Below, piece by piece: positions 33,093-41,867 of a DNA stretch of 64,000 bases. Location of the stretch: assembly GCA_963817615.1 (NCBI GenBank), contig CAWFPH010000004.1, forward strand, positions 186,001-250,000, read 5' to 3'. The position numbers and the translations under genes were made by a program. The stretch is from FEN-1219 sp963817615 (GTDB lineage: Bacteria > Pseudomonadota > Gammaproteobacteria > Steroidobacterales > Rariloculaceae). How positions within the stretch are numbered: the first letter of the stretch is position 1; the number at the start of each line of letters is the position of its first letter. The notes under the pieces were generated by a model. That model had not been told where the DNA came from and did no database searches. It saw nothing but the letters and a program-made list of their open reading frames with translations.

Positions 33093-33584
33093 CTAGGTGC
33101 GCCGCCGCAGCTGCATCGCGGTCGGTCGGCCGTCGCCCGTCGGCTGGTACCACACGGAGAAATCCGCGAGCGCCGTGTGGTACTGACCGAGCGGATCGTC
33201 GCCCGTGAGCTCGAATGCGTCGAAGCCCGTGCGCAGCATGAAGAACAGCTGCTCCATCAGCACGTCGCCGACCGCCCGCAGCTCGCCCGCGAAGCCGTAG
33301 CGCTCACGCAGCAATCGTGCATAGGAGTACGCGCGGCCGTCGCGAAATTTCGGGAACTCGAGTGCGATCAGATCAAACCGCGGCACGTCGTCACCGATGA
33401 GCTCGGGCGACTGATCACTGTGCAGCCGAATTCCGAGCGGCGTGCCGCGGGCGAGCAGTGCGTCGCGCTGCGCCTGCCACTGCGCAAGCGACACGAGTAC
33501 CGGCCCTTCCGGCGGCAACGCGTCCGCGGCGCTCGCGTCGAAGTACGGATCGTCGACGAGCCGATTGTCCTTGATGAGCGCCAT
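33093..33584 (-). CDS. DUF934 protein associated with sulfite/nitrite reductase
   Basis: A 163-residue protein whose ATG overlaps the cysI stop codon in TGATG. It carries the family traits V-S-L-A-Q-W, R-L-H-S-D-Q-S-P-E, F-P-K-F-R-D-G-R-A-Y-S-Y-A-R-L-L-R-E-R and G-E-L-R-A-V-G-D-V-L-M-E-Q. DUF934 proteins occur almost exclusively next to the siroheme-containing reductase of assimilatory sulfate reduction and are thought to support it, perhaps in electron transfer or assembly. The exact role is unproven. Confidence 0.9.
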   Translation of the reverse strand: MALIKDNRLVDDPYFDASAADALPPEGPVLVSLAQWQAQRDALLARGTPLGIRLHSDQSPELIGDDVPRFDLIALEFPKFRDGRAYSYARLLRERYGFAGELRAVGDVLMEQLFFMLRTGFDAFELTGDDPLGQYHTALADFSVWYQPTGDGRPTAMQLRRRT

Positions 33585-35251
33585 CAGGCGGCTTGCGTCT
33601 GTTCGCCGTAGACGGCGCCCTTGAACGGCTCGATGCCGACGCGGCGATAGGTATCGAGGAAGCGCTCCTCGGGTCGACGCAGGTCGAGGTAGCGATCGAC
33701 GATTTTGCGAATCGCGCCCGGCACGTCGGCTTGCGGAAGCCCCGGTCCGAGGCGATCGCCGAGCGACGCGCGCTCGTCCGAGGAGCCGCCCAGAGTGAGC
33801 TGGAAGAACTCCTGGCCGCGCTTGTCGACACCGAGAATGCCGATGTGCCCGACGTGGTGGTGGCCGCACGCGTTCATGCAGCCCGAGATGTTGATCGTGA
33901 ACTGACCGATCTTCTGCAGCTCGTCGAGGTCGCTGAACGCGTGGCTGATGTCCTGCGCGATGGGGATCGAGCGCGCGTTCGCGAGCGCGCAATAGTCGAG
34001 CCCGGGGCAGCAGATGATGTCGGAGAGGAGACCCAGGTTCGGTGTCGCGAGATCGAGCGCGGCGAGCTCGCGCCACAGCGCGTGCAGCTCGCTCTGCTTC
34101 ACGTCCACCAGCACCAGATTCTGCCGATGGCTCACACGAATCTCGCCGAAGCTGTAGCGGTCCGCGAGGTCGGCCACCGCGTCCATCTTGTCCGCCGTGA
34201 TGTCGCCGGGCACCTTCCCCGGCGCCTTCAGCGACACGTTCACGATGGCGTAGCCCGGCACCTTGTGCTCGACCACGTTGCCCCGCATCCAGCGGTCGAA
34301 CGCGCGATCGGCGGCCCGCAGCGCGTCGAGCGCCTCGGTCTCGTCCTCGAGCTGCTGGTACGCGGGCGGCGCGAAATACGCGTTGATGCGCTCGATCTCG
34401 GCGTCCGGCACGAGCAGCGGACCGCCCTTCGTGAGCTCCCACTCGCGATCGACGAGCTCACGGTATTTGTCGATGCCCATCTGGTTCACGATGATCTTGA
34501 TGCGCGCCTTGTGGATGTTGTCGCGCCGGCCGTGCATGTTGTAGACGCGCAGGATGGCCTCGACGTACGACAACAGGTGCTCCGGCTCGAGCCACTTGCG
34601 GATCGTGTGGGCGATGTAAGGCGTGCGGCCGAGGCCGCCGCCGACCAGCACCTCGAAGCCGATCTCGCCACGCTCGTTGCGATGCATGCGCAGCCCGATG
34701 TCGTGCACCGCGACCGCCGCACGGTCATGCGGTGCGCCCGTCACCGCGATTTTGAACTTCCGCGGCAAATACGAGAACTCCGGGTGGAGCACGGAGTACT
34801 GGCGGAGCAGCTCGCAGTAAACGCGCGGATCGGCGAGCTCGTCCTTTGCGCGGCCGGCGTATTGATCCGAGGTGATGTTGCGAACGCAGTTGCCGGAGGA
34901 CTGGATCGATGTCACCTCGACGGCCGCAAGCGCGGCGATCGCGTCGGGCGCTTGCTCGAGCTTGATCCAGTTGTATTGGATGTTCTGACGCGTCGTGAAG
35001 TGGCCGAAGCCCCGGTCGTACTTGCGTGCGACGTCGGCGAAGGTGCGCATCTGCCCTGACGACAACGTGCCGTACGGCACGTTGACCCTGAGCATGTAGG
35101 CGTGCAGCTGCAGATAGAGTCCGTTCATGAGGCGCAGCGGCCGGAACTGGTCCTCGTTCAGCTCGCCCGCGATGCGCCGCTTCACCTGGCGGCGGAACTG
35201 CGCGACCCGCTCGGCTACGAGCGTTTGGTCGAATTCGTCGTATCGATACAT
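33584..35251 (-). CDS. cysI: Siroheme [4Fe-4S] sulfite (or nitrite) reductase, hemoprotein
   Basis: A 555-residue enzyme of the sulfite/nitrite reductase family with its duplicated ferredoxin-like halves. The cluster and siroheme ligands are Cys415 and Cys421 (C-C-P-G-L-D-Y-C) and Cys458 and Cys462 (S-G-C-M-N-A-C-G). The first half has T-T-R-Q-N-I-Q and the substrate-side basic residues. It reduces sulfite to sulfide (or nitrite to ammonia) with six electrons. No CysJ flavoprotein is encoded nearby, so a ferredoxin or other donor is implied. It lies between DUF2849 (5 bp upstream) and DUF934 (overlapping), and sat-cysC at 46372-48084 supplies upstream steps. Confidence 0.93.
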   Translation of the reverse strand: MYRYDEFDQTLVAERVAQFRRQVKRRIAGELNEDQFRPLRLMNGLYLQLHAYMLRVNVPYGTLSSGQMRTFADVARKYDRGFGHFTTRQNIQYNWIKLEQAPDAIAALAAVEVTSIQSSGNCVRNITSDQYAGRAKDELADPRVYCELLRQYSVLHPEFSYLPRKFKIAVTGAPHDRAAVAVHDIGLRMHRNERGEIGFEVLVGGGLGRTPYIAHTIRKWLEPEHLLSYVEAILRVYNMHGRRDNIHKARIKIIVNQMGIDKYRELVDREWELTKGGPLLVPDAEIERINAYFAPPAYQQLEDETEALDALRAADRAFDRWMRGNVVEHKVPGYAIVNVSLKAPGKVPGDITADKMDAVADLADRYSFGEIRVSHRQNLVLVDVKQSELHALWRELAALDLATPNLGLLSDIICCPGLDYCALANARSIPIAQDISHAFSDLDELQKIGQFTINISGCMNACGHHHVGHIGILGVDKRGQEFFQLTLGGSSDERASLGDRLGPGLPQADVPGAIRKIVDRYLDLRRPEERFLDTYRRVGIEPFKGAVYGEQTQAA

Positions 35252-35256
35252 TCGTG

Positions 35257-35577
35257 CTACCTGTCGTTTGCCGGCGGGCTCGAGCGCGCGTCGGTGAGCT
35301 CGGGGAGATCGGTGCGCACGGTCGGCCCGAACGCCCGGATGGCCTCGCGAATCGCAGTCGGCCTGGCTTTGCCGCCGTCGATCTCGATCTCGATCAGCTG
35401 CGGATCGATCACGATGCTGGCCGTCTCATGGTCCTTCGCGACCGCGAGCCGCCGGTCGGCCAGCGCGGCGTCGTCGACGATCTCGCCGCGCTCGATCGAC
35501 GGTTCCCAGGCATCGTCCGGCGCCAGGAACACCACGGCGCCGTCCACCAGCCGGTTTGCAATGATCATTTGCCGCAT
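35257..35577 (-). CDS. DUF2849 family protein, first gene of the cysI operon
   Basis: A 106-residue protein. I-I-A-N-R-L-V-D-G-A-V-V-F, W-E-P-S-I-E-R-G and K-D-H-E-T-A-S-I-V-I-D match DUF2849, a family found mainly just upstream of sulfite/nitrite reductase genes in proteobacteria. It ends 5 bp before cysI. Its function is not known; co-occurrence suggests a helper for the reductase or for reaction control. The C-terminus is disordered-looking. Confidence 0.85.
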   Translation of the reverse strand: MRQMIIANRLVDGAVVFLAPDDAWEPSIERGEIVDDAALADRRLAVAKDHETASIVIDPQLIEIEIDGGKARPTAIREAIRAFGPTVRTDLPELTDARSSPPANDR

Positions 35578-35686
35578 GCGCGAGCACTCGGCGCGTTCGG
35601 CGCGCCGGCCAGACCTTCGGGATCGAGTATTTTACACGGCGGCCGCGGGGCGACCGTTAGAAGAAAGGCGCCGATCCATATGCCCT

Positions 35687-35707
35687 AAAAGGCGGCGGCC
35701 GACCGCC
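35687..35707 (-). terminator. Candidate intrinsic terminator of the c-di-GMP sensor gene
   Basis: On the minus strand, GGCGG (35703-35707) and CCGCC (35694-35698) form a 5-bp stem with a four-base loop, and TTTT (35687-35690) follows three bases later. It begins at the stop codon of the interrupted EAL gene and lies ahead of the DUF2849-cysI operon. Confidence 0.5.
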
Positions 35708-38072
35708 TAGCCCGAGGCATTGCGGCCCTCGGCCCGCGGTGCGAACGCCACGACGCCCGCCGCCTGGCCGGCGCGCCACTGCGCGGTCCACGCCAAGAAT
35801 TCGTCGGCCGGCAGCGGCTTGGCGATGTAGTAGCCCTGCGCGTATTCGCAGCCGAACGCGGTGAGCCGCTCCAGCGCGTCCGCCGTCTCGACGCCCTCGG
35901 CCACGACCGTGAGGCCGAGCTGATGCGCGAGATCGATCGTGGCGCGGACGATCGCCTCGTCCGTGCGCTCCGGAATGCCGAACACGAACGATTTGTCGAT
36001 CTTCAGCTCGTCGAGCGGCAAGCGCTTCAGCTGAGCGAGCGCCGACTGGCCGGTCCCGAAATCGTCCACGGCGATCCTGAAACCGAGCTCATGGATGCAC
36101 GACACCACCGCGAGCGACTTGTGCACGTTGTGCATGATCGCGCTTTCCGTGACCTCGAGCGTGATCTGCGCGGGCGCGAGCGAATGCTGTTTCACGAGAT
36201 CGAGCAGGAAATACGGCAGGTACTCGTCGACGAGGTCGTCGACCGAGATATTGACCGCGACCGAGAGCCGCACGCCTCGATCGCGCCACGAGGCGCAGTG
36301 TGCGACAGCCTCCCGCAGCGCCCAGCGCGTGAGGTGCGCAATGCCGCCGGCCTGCTCGATCGCGCCGACGAACGCGTCGGGTGCGAGCCGGCCGAGCTCC
36401 GGATGCTGCCAGCGAACGAGCGCCTCTGCCCCGTACGGCTCGCGGGTGCGACAGTCGATCTTCGGCTGAAAGGCGAGCTGAAGCTCGCGGTTGCGCAGCG
36501 CTTGCGGAAAATCGCCGACGATCCTGATCTGTTGCAGCTCGCGCTCGTCCTGACCGAGCCGGTAAACCGCGACCGTCTCGTGGCATGCGAGCGCCGCGCT
36601 GCGCGCGCTCGAAGCCCGCCGGCAGAGCTCGGCGGCGTCTTCGCTGTGCTCGGGATAGCACGCGATGCCGGCCGTCGCCTGCAGCGAAATGTTCGCGTCG
36701 CCGACGCGCACGCCGGCCCGCAGCAAGTCGGCCTGGTACTCGACCCACTGCGCGGCCTGTTGCGCGTCGAAGCCGGGCAGACCGACCACGAACTCATGGC
36801 CATTCAAGTGACCGAGCACTTGGCCGTCGGCGATCCGGGCCTGCAGCAGCGCGGCTGCGAGCTTGATCACCTCGTCGCCGGCGCGATGCCCGAGCGACGA
36901 GACGATGCCGGCGAAGCGGTCGAGCCCGAGGCAGACGACGGTCATCGTACGTGCGCGCGGCGATCGCCTCGCGTAGCTCGGCGGTGGCGAGCTCGCGGTT
37001 CGGCAACCCCGAGAGGCCGTCGTGGTGGGCTTGGTGGAAGATGCGCCGCTCGCGGTCGGCGATCGCATGCTGCATTGCGTTGAAGCTGCCGGCGAGCTCC
37101 CCGAGCTCATCGGAGGACCCCACGGCGATCTCTTCCGTGTAGACGCCTTCGCGCATGCGCCGCGCCGCGGCGGCCAAGTTCTGCACCGGCCGCGTGACCG
37201 TCTTCGCCAGCCAAAACGAGCCGCTGACCGCGAGCAGGAGCGACAGGCTCGTGATGAGGAGCAAGATATTACGGATGCTCCGGTACGAGGCGGTGGCCGC
37301 GTCCATCGACAACTGCAGCGCCACGTGCACGTCGCTGCCGTTCACGAACGGCCGCAGCAACGACAAGAAGCCGCGCTGCGCGCGCCCTGTTCGCTGCGGA
37401 TCGAGCCGACGCACGTCGATGCCGTGCAACGCAGTGTCGTCGGCGTCGTTCGGCAGCGTCGAAGCAAGCACCTGCGGGGCTATCGCCCGCGAACCGCAGG
37501 AACGATACGGAGAGGGTCGTGAGGCTTTGCAGATGACGCGCGAGCGCCTCGTCGATCGGGAATCCGAGCATGACCCATGCGACCGTGACCGGTGCGCGCA
37601 GCGGGACGGTCACCGTGTGATAGGGAACGCCGTTGAAATAGACGACCCCCTGGCTCATGGTCTCGAGCGCCGCGCCGTGGCTCGTTAGCCCCGCTCCGCG
37701 CACGGCCGCGTCGTCGGCCGTCGAGCTCACGAGCAAGCGGCCGTCGGGATCGAGCAAGACCGCAACCGGCGCCCCGACACGGCTCGCGCTATTGACCAGC
37801 GCGGAGCGGATCGTCGGTATGTCGCCGCCCGCGACGGCTTGCTTGAAGCCGTAATCCGACACGAGCACGTTGACCGTCGTGAGGAGCTGCTCCGTACGGT
37901 TGCGCATGTACTCGTCGAATAGGACGCCGGCCAGGCCGACGGTCTGCTCGGCGCGTTGATCGACGTCTCGCTTGATCGCGTCCAGCACCGGGAACAGCGT
38001 CACCAGCTGGATCGCCATGACGAGCGCCACGGCGAGCAGCAGAACTTTGTGTTTGAAGCTGAATGGCCGCAT
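35707..38072 (-). pseudogene. Cache-like/HAMP/degenerate GGDEF/EAL c-di-GMP protein, broken by two frame changes
   Basis: The parts add up to about 785 residues. Part one (to about 37480): membrane segment and periplasmic sensor. Part two (to about 36945): second membrane segment, HAMP (D-E-L-G-E-L-A-G-S-F-N-A-M) and the start of a GGDEF domain (H-D-G-L-S-G-L-P-N-R-E). Part three: the rest of GGDEF, whose signature is N-G-H-E-F (inactive as a cyclase), and a complete EAL domain (E-A-L-V-R-W, D-D-F-G-T-G, V-A-E-G-V-E-T, Q-G-Y). The first break is at a G4 run (37476-37479), the second near a GCGCGC stretch (about 36950-36960); each fits one extra base. The intact EAL suggests a phosphodiesterase. 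Decay and sequence error are both possible. It diverges from the cupredoxin-porin pair. Confidence 0.8.
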
Positions 38073-38236
38073 CGGAAACCGCTCGCCGGCGGCGGACGCA
38101 GCCGCAGATTGCGAGAAACGCTAAACGCGTATCGATACTACGGTGGCGAGCGCCGGAGGAGTGTGCGGCGAATCACGGTTGCGCCGCGATTCGACGCTCT
38201 AACATGTTGGCCCGTTTCGGCTTATCGACTTTTCGG

Positions 38237-38920
38237 ATGGCGCTACGCGACCGCAACCGCCTCATCTCGACGCTCGCCGCGACAACGGCGATGCTCGCGG
38301 TCGCAGGACACGCAAGCCTCTGTGACGCCGCCGCCGTGCGCGTGGTGGTCAGAGCGCTCAACGGTGAGCCGCTCGAGGGAGTCGCCGTGTACGCCGTGCC
38401 GAGGTCGCCCGAGCCCGCACCGTCGACGCGGCCGACGGCGGTGATGGATCAAGCGCACAAAGCTTTCGTCCCGCACGTGCTCGTGGTGCAGACCGGAACG
38501 TCGGTGCTGTTCCCGAACAACGATACCGTGAGCCATCACGTCTATTCGTTCTCGCGCGCGAAGGTGTTCGAGCTGCCGCTCTACAAGGGTAACGCGCATC
38601 CGCCGCTGCTGTTCGACAAGCCGGGCCTGGTCGTGCTCGGCTGCAACATCCACGACAGCATGCTCGGCTACATTCTCGTGGTCGACACGCCGCACTTCGG
38701 CACGACGACCGCCACCGGCGAGGCGACGCTCGACGGCCTGCCGGCCGGCGACTACCGCGTCGAGATCTGGACGCCGCGCGTGAAGCCGAGCGACCTGCCG
38801 GTCGCCCTTCCGGTCACCGTCGCGGTCGACGAGACGCGATCCGTCGCGTTCGCCCTCTCCGGTAAGCTGCTGCCGCAGGATGACGCCGGCGGCTCGAGCT
38901 TGCCCTGGGAACGGTACTGA
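38237..38920 (+). CDS. Cupredoxin-like ('methylamine utilization'-type) periplasmic protein
   Basis: A 227-residue protein. From ATG 38237 the signal peptide runs M-A-L-R-D-R-N-R then a hydrophobic core to C-D-A; an ATG at 38204 is also in frame. A cupredoxin-like domain follows: L-F-P-N-N-D-T-V-S-H-H (His100/101), and L-G-C-N-I-H-D-S-M-L-G-Y-I with Cys136, His139 and Met142. This His-Cys-His-Met set is typical of type 1 copper sites. A C-terminal carboxypeptidase-regulatory-like part (L-D-G-L-P-A-G-D-Y-R-V) follows. Its stop overlaps the porin start (TGATG), so the two are co-translated. Partner of a c-di-GMP sensor gene by context. Confidence 0.82.
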   Translation: MALRDRNRLISTLAATTAMLAVAGHASLCDAAAVRVVVRALNGEPLEGVAVYAVPRSPEPAPSTRPTAVMDQAHKAFVPHVLVVQTGTSVLFPNNDTVSHHVYSFSRAKVFELPLYKGNAHPPLLFDKPGLVVLGCNIHDSMLGYILVVDTPHFGTTTATGEATLDGLPAGDYRVEIWTPRVKPSDLPVALPVTVAVDETRSVAFALSGKLLPQDDAGGSSLPWERY

Positions 38921-40206
38921 TGCGCGCGCTCGCCATCGCGGCGGTCCTCTGCGCCGCGACCGCCGCGGCGAGCGAGGGCGACCGCCACGACTGGCAATTT
39001 CAAATCGACGCGGGCTACGCGGCCGCCGACACGGCGCTCGGCTCATGGACGAAGGCGGGACTCGGGAAGCTGCGTTACGGCGAGGATGCCGATGGCTCCG
39101 TGGCAGCCAGATTGTTCGCCGAATACCGCGGCCGCATCGCGCCGACGCTCACGACGGACGTCGTGGTCGACTACGTCGACGATGCCTCCTCGGGCCTCGA
39201 CCTGACCGAAGCGTACTTGGATTGGCGGCCCATCCCGCACTCGAACCTCCAGCAGCAGGTGCGCTTCGGCGCGTTCTATCCGCCGTTCTCGCTCGAGAAC
39301 GCGTCGCGCGGCTGGCAGAGCCCGTTCAGCTACTCGTACTCGGCCATCAACACCTGGCTCGGCGAGGAGATTCGGCCGGTCGGCGCGGAATGGTCGATGC
39401 GCCGCCACATCGGCTTCAGCGGGTCGCCGCAGGAGCTGCGCGCGTTCGCGGCGGGGTTCTACGGCAACGACCCGGCCGGCACGCTGCTCTTCTGGCGCGG
39501 TTTCGCGCTGCACGATCGGCAGACCCGCCTGCACGATCGGCTGCCGATGCCGCCGGCACCGGTCTGGGACTCGACCGGCACGATCATCGCAATGCGCGCT
39601 CAATCGCTCGAGCCGTTCAGCGAGATCGATCACGAGCCGAGCGCCTACGCAGGCTTCGAGTGGCGGTACGGGCACCGCGCGCTCGTGCAGGTCGCGCGCT
39701 ACGATAATCGCGCCGATCCGTGGGCTTTTCGCGATGGCCAATGGGCTTGGGACACGGCGTTCGATCACCTCGCGGTGCAAGTGAGCTTACCGGGGCGCAT
39801 CGGACTGATGGCGCAACGGCTCGACGGCTCGACCCGATGGGTTCAGGGCGCGCTGCCTTCCGGTGCGCTCGCGCCGAGCGCCGGGCTCGTCGAGGACGCG
39901 TTCAGCTCGAAGTTCTTGCTCTTGACCCGCGTCATTGCGGCCGCACAGCGGATCTCGGTGCGCTACGACACCTTCGAGATGCATCGCAAACGCGCCAATC
40001 CGGCATTTCGCTCCGACGACGGCGACGCCTGGACCGTCGGCTATCGCTACCGCCACGACGCCCGGCTCAGCATCGGCGCCGAATGGCTGCGTGTGACATC
40101 GCGGCGCGACCCATGGTCCGCGTTCTACGGCATCGCCCCCGCGGCCACGGAGCGCGCGCTGCGCCTCGAGCTCAGCTACGGCATCGGCCCGCTCGCGGCT
40201 CGCTGA
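38920..40206 (+). CDS. Outer-membrane beta-barrel (porin-like) protein
   Basis: A 428-residue protein with a short signal peptide (M-R-A-L-A-I-A-A-V-L ending A-A-A-S-E). The rest shows the alternating pattern of an outer-membrane barrel: Q-F-Q-I-D-A-G-Y, A-R-L-F-A-E-Y-R-G, T-E-A-Y-L-D-W-R, Y-A-G-F-E-W-R-Y and a final L-R-L-E-L-S-Y-G. Segments such as Q-V-R-F-G-A-F-Y-P-P-F-S-L-E-N recall phosphate-selective porins. The transported compound is not evident. It is fused in translation to the cupredoxin-like protein and lies 864 bp from the start of the divergent c-di-GMP sensor gene. Confidence 0.8.
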   Translation: MRALAIAAVLCAATAAASEGDRHDWQFQIDAGYAAADTALGSWTKAGLGKLRYGEDADGSVAARLFAEYRGRIAPTLTTDVVVDYVDDASSGLDLTEAYLDWRPIPHSNLQQQVRFGAFYPPFSLENASRGWQSPFSYSYSAINTWLGEEIRPVGAEWSMRRHIGFSGSPQELRAFAAGFYGNDPAGTLLFWRGFALHDRQTRLHDRLPMPPAPVWDSTGTIIAMRAQSLEPFSEIDHEPSAYAGFEWRYGHRALVQVARYDNRADPWAFRDGQWAWDTAFDHLAVQVSLPGRIGLMAQRLDGSTRWVQGALPSGALAPSAGLVEDAFSSKFLLLTRVIAAAQRISVRYDTFEMHRKRANPAFRSDDGDAWTVGYRYRHDARLSIGAEWLRVTSRRDPWSAFYGIAPAATERALRLELSYGIGPLAAR

Positions 40207-40535
40207 CGGCGCCGCCGCGACTGTTCGCAATCCACAGAATCTGTGGATAACACTGTGGAAAACAGCTTGAAAGAGCTCCGTCGGCGAGCGCACGGCTCAC
40301 CCCATGTTAACTTGGTCAAAAAAGCGTCAAAATTCTTCACCTGAACGTTCTCAAGGGGTTACACGCATCTTGAAGCACGGCACTCGAAAATCGTCCGGCA
40401 AGCGCCCGTCTCTGCCACCCACCGTCCGGCACCTTCGAAGGGTTGTGGACGACAGCGAGCACGGCGGCTCGATCCGCGGACTCGCGTATAGTTCGAATGA
40501 ACGCGGCCGACCGAGCCGCGACGAACCGAACTACG
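40207..40535. other. Intergenic region with DnaA-box-like repeats
   Basis: About 330 bases without a gene, locally richer in A+T than the surroundings. It holds the DnaA-box cluster described separately, then T-T-A-A-C- and A-rich stretches (about 40310-40345), then GC-rich sequence up to the ATG of the next hydrolase. No small coding frame is convincing here. Confidence 0.5.
40231..40262. repeat. Cluster of DnaA-box-like sequences with an 8-bp inverted repeat
   Basis: TCCACAGA (40231-40238) and TCTGTGGA (40240-40247) are perfect inverted arms around one base. TGTGGATAA (40242-40250) is a perfect DnaA box, and TGTGGAAAA (40254-40262) is a one-mismatch copy. Neighbouring genes are not those typical of oriC (no dnaA, dnaN, gyrB or rpmH), so this may be a DnaA-titrating or regulatory site. 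Confidence 0.6.
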
Positions 40536-41414
40536 ATGCGCACGACCGGTTGGGGGACATTGCTCGCGCTGGCCCTGCTCGCCACGCCTAGGCCCGGTGC
40601 GGCCGCCACGCCCGAGGTGCAGAAGCTGGCGGACATCCAGTACGCGTCGCTCGGCGGCAAGTCACTGCGGCTCGACCTTTACCGCCTCGATCGCGCGCAG
40701 CAACTGCCGCTCGTGGTCTGGCTGCACGGCGGTGCCTGGGAGGCCGGCACCAAGGACGCCATGCCGCTCGCGGCGCTCGTCACGCACGGCTTCGCGCTCG
40801 CAAGCGTCGATTTCGAGCCCGCATCGATCGCTCCGTTTCCGACGCAAGTTCACGAGATCAAGGCCGCGCTTCGGTTCCTGCGGGCCGAGGCCTCGCGGCT
40901 CGGCTACGACGCCCGCCGCATCGGGATCCTCGGCGCTTCCTCGGGGGGCCATCTGGCCGCGCTCGTCGGTACGACCAACGGCAATCCGGAGCTCGAAGGC
41001 ACGCTCGGCGATCACCTCGACCAATCCTCCGAAGTCCAGGCGATCGTGTCGTACTTCGGGGCGTCCAACCTGACCACGATCCTCGCGCAGTCGACCCCGT
41101 TCGGATTGCGCGTCCGCACGCCGGCACTCGAGCGGCTGCTCGGCGGACAGCCCGAAAACCGCACGGCGCTCGCGCGACTGGCGAGCCCCGTGTTCAACGT
41201 GGACGCGTCCGACCCGCCCCTGCTGCTGCTGCACGGGGATCAGGACCCGCAGATGCCGATCAACCAGTCCCACGAGCTCGAGGGTGCCTACGAGCAGCGC
41301 GGCCTGCCCGTCGAGCTGATCGTGGTCCACGGCGCGGGCCATGGCGGCGCGGCGTTCTACGACGCTGCGCACGTGCAGCGCGTCGCCGAGTTTCTGAACA
41401 CCTATTTGCGCTGA
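40536..41414 (+). CDS. Exported alpha/beta-hydrolase
   Basis: A 292-residue protein. ATG 40536 opens a signal peptide (T-L-L-A-L-A-L-L-A-T-P-R-P-G-A-A-A). The domain has the oxyanion motif L-H-G-G-A-W (63-68), nucleophile Ser135 in G-A-S-S-G-G-H, acid in L-L-H-G-D-Q-D-P-Q-M-P and catalytic His in V-H-G-A-G-H-G-G. It belongs to the BD-FAE/carboxylesterase-like group. Its stop codon lies within a 20-bp palindrome shared with the convergent SnoaL-like gene. Confidence 0.85.
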   Translation: MRTTGWGTLLALALLATPRPGAAATPEVQKLADIQYASLGGKSLRLDLYRLDRAQQLPLVVWLHGGAWEAGTKDAMPLAALVTHGFALASVDFEPASIAPFPTQVHEIKAALRFLRAEASRLGYDARRIGILGASSGGHLAALVGTTNGNPELEGTLGDHLDQSSEVQAIVSYFGASNLTTILAQSTPFGLRVRTPALERLLGGQPENRTALARLASPVFNVDASDPPLLLLHGDQDPQMPINQSHELEGAYEQRGLPVELIVVHGAGHGGAAFYDAAHVQRVAEFLNTYLR

Positions 41415-41426
41415 CGCGTCAGCGCA
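41407..41426. terminator. 20-bp palindrome across two convergent stop codons
   Basis: TGCGCTGACG followed by its exact complement CGTCAGCGCA covers the stop codons of the hydrolase (TGA, 41412-41414) and of the SnoaL-like gene (41419-41421, minus strand). It would form a strong hairpin in either transcript and may end both. No T-run is present. Confidence 0.5.
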
Positions 41427-41862
41427 GCGGCGGCTCGTCGGTGGCCCAGCTCGGGCTCGCGAAGCGGCGCTCCGACGGCTCGATCGTGACGTCGTTGATG
41501 CTCGCTTCGCGGCGGCGCATCAACCCGTCGTCCGCGAACTCCCAAAGCTCGTTGCCGTAGGAGCGGTACCAGCGGCCGCTCCGGTCGTGCCATTCGTATT
41601 GAAAGCGGACCGCAATGCGCCGATCGTGGAACGCCCAAAGGCTCTTGCGCAGGCGGTAATCGAGCTCGCGCTCCCATTTGCGCTCGAGGAATGCGCGAAT
41701 CGCGGCGCGCCCCGTGATGAACTCGTCCCGGTTTCGCCAAACCGAGTCTTCGGTGTATGCGGCGGCGACCCGGTCCGGGTCGCGCGTGTTCCAAGCGTCC
41801 TCGGCCGCCTTGACCTTCGTGCGGGCGGCCTCCTCGGAGAACGGTGGCAACGGCGGCCGCAT
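41419..41862 (-). CDS. SnoaL/NTF2-like protein (DUF1348)
   Basis: A 147-residue protein, the normal length for DUF1348. Characteristic parts are R-P-P-L-P-P-F, A-E-D-A-W-N-T-R-D-P-D-R-V-A-A-A-Y, WRNRDEFITGR, R-K-W-E-R-E-L-D-Y-R-L and Y-E-W-H-D-R-S-G-R-W-Y-R-S-Y-G-N-E-L-W-E-F. The family is a cytosolic NTF2-like fold of unknown substrate. It runs convergently to the hydrolase and is separated by 5 bp from the small hypothetical gene upstream. Confidence 0.9.
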   Translation of the reverse strand: MRPPLPPFSEEAARTKVKAAEDAWNTRDPDRVAAAYTEDSVWRNRDEFITGRAAIRAFLERKWERELDYRLRKSLWAFHDRRIAVRFQYEWHDRSGRWYRSYGNELWEFADDGLMRRREASINDVTIEPSERRFASPSWATDEPPLR

Positions 41863-41867
41863 ACGGT

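Noticed and set aside
40231..40262. Chromosomal origin (oriC)
   Set aside because: Only two good DnaA boxes and none of the usual origin-linked genes. Kept as a DnaA-box cluster, not called an origin.
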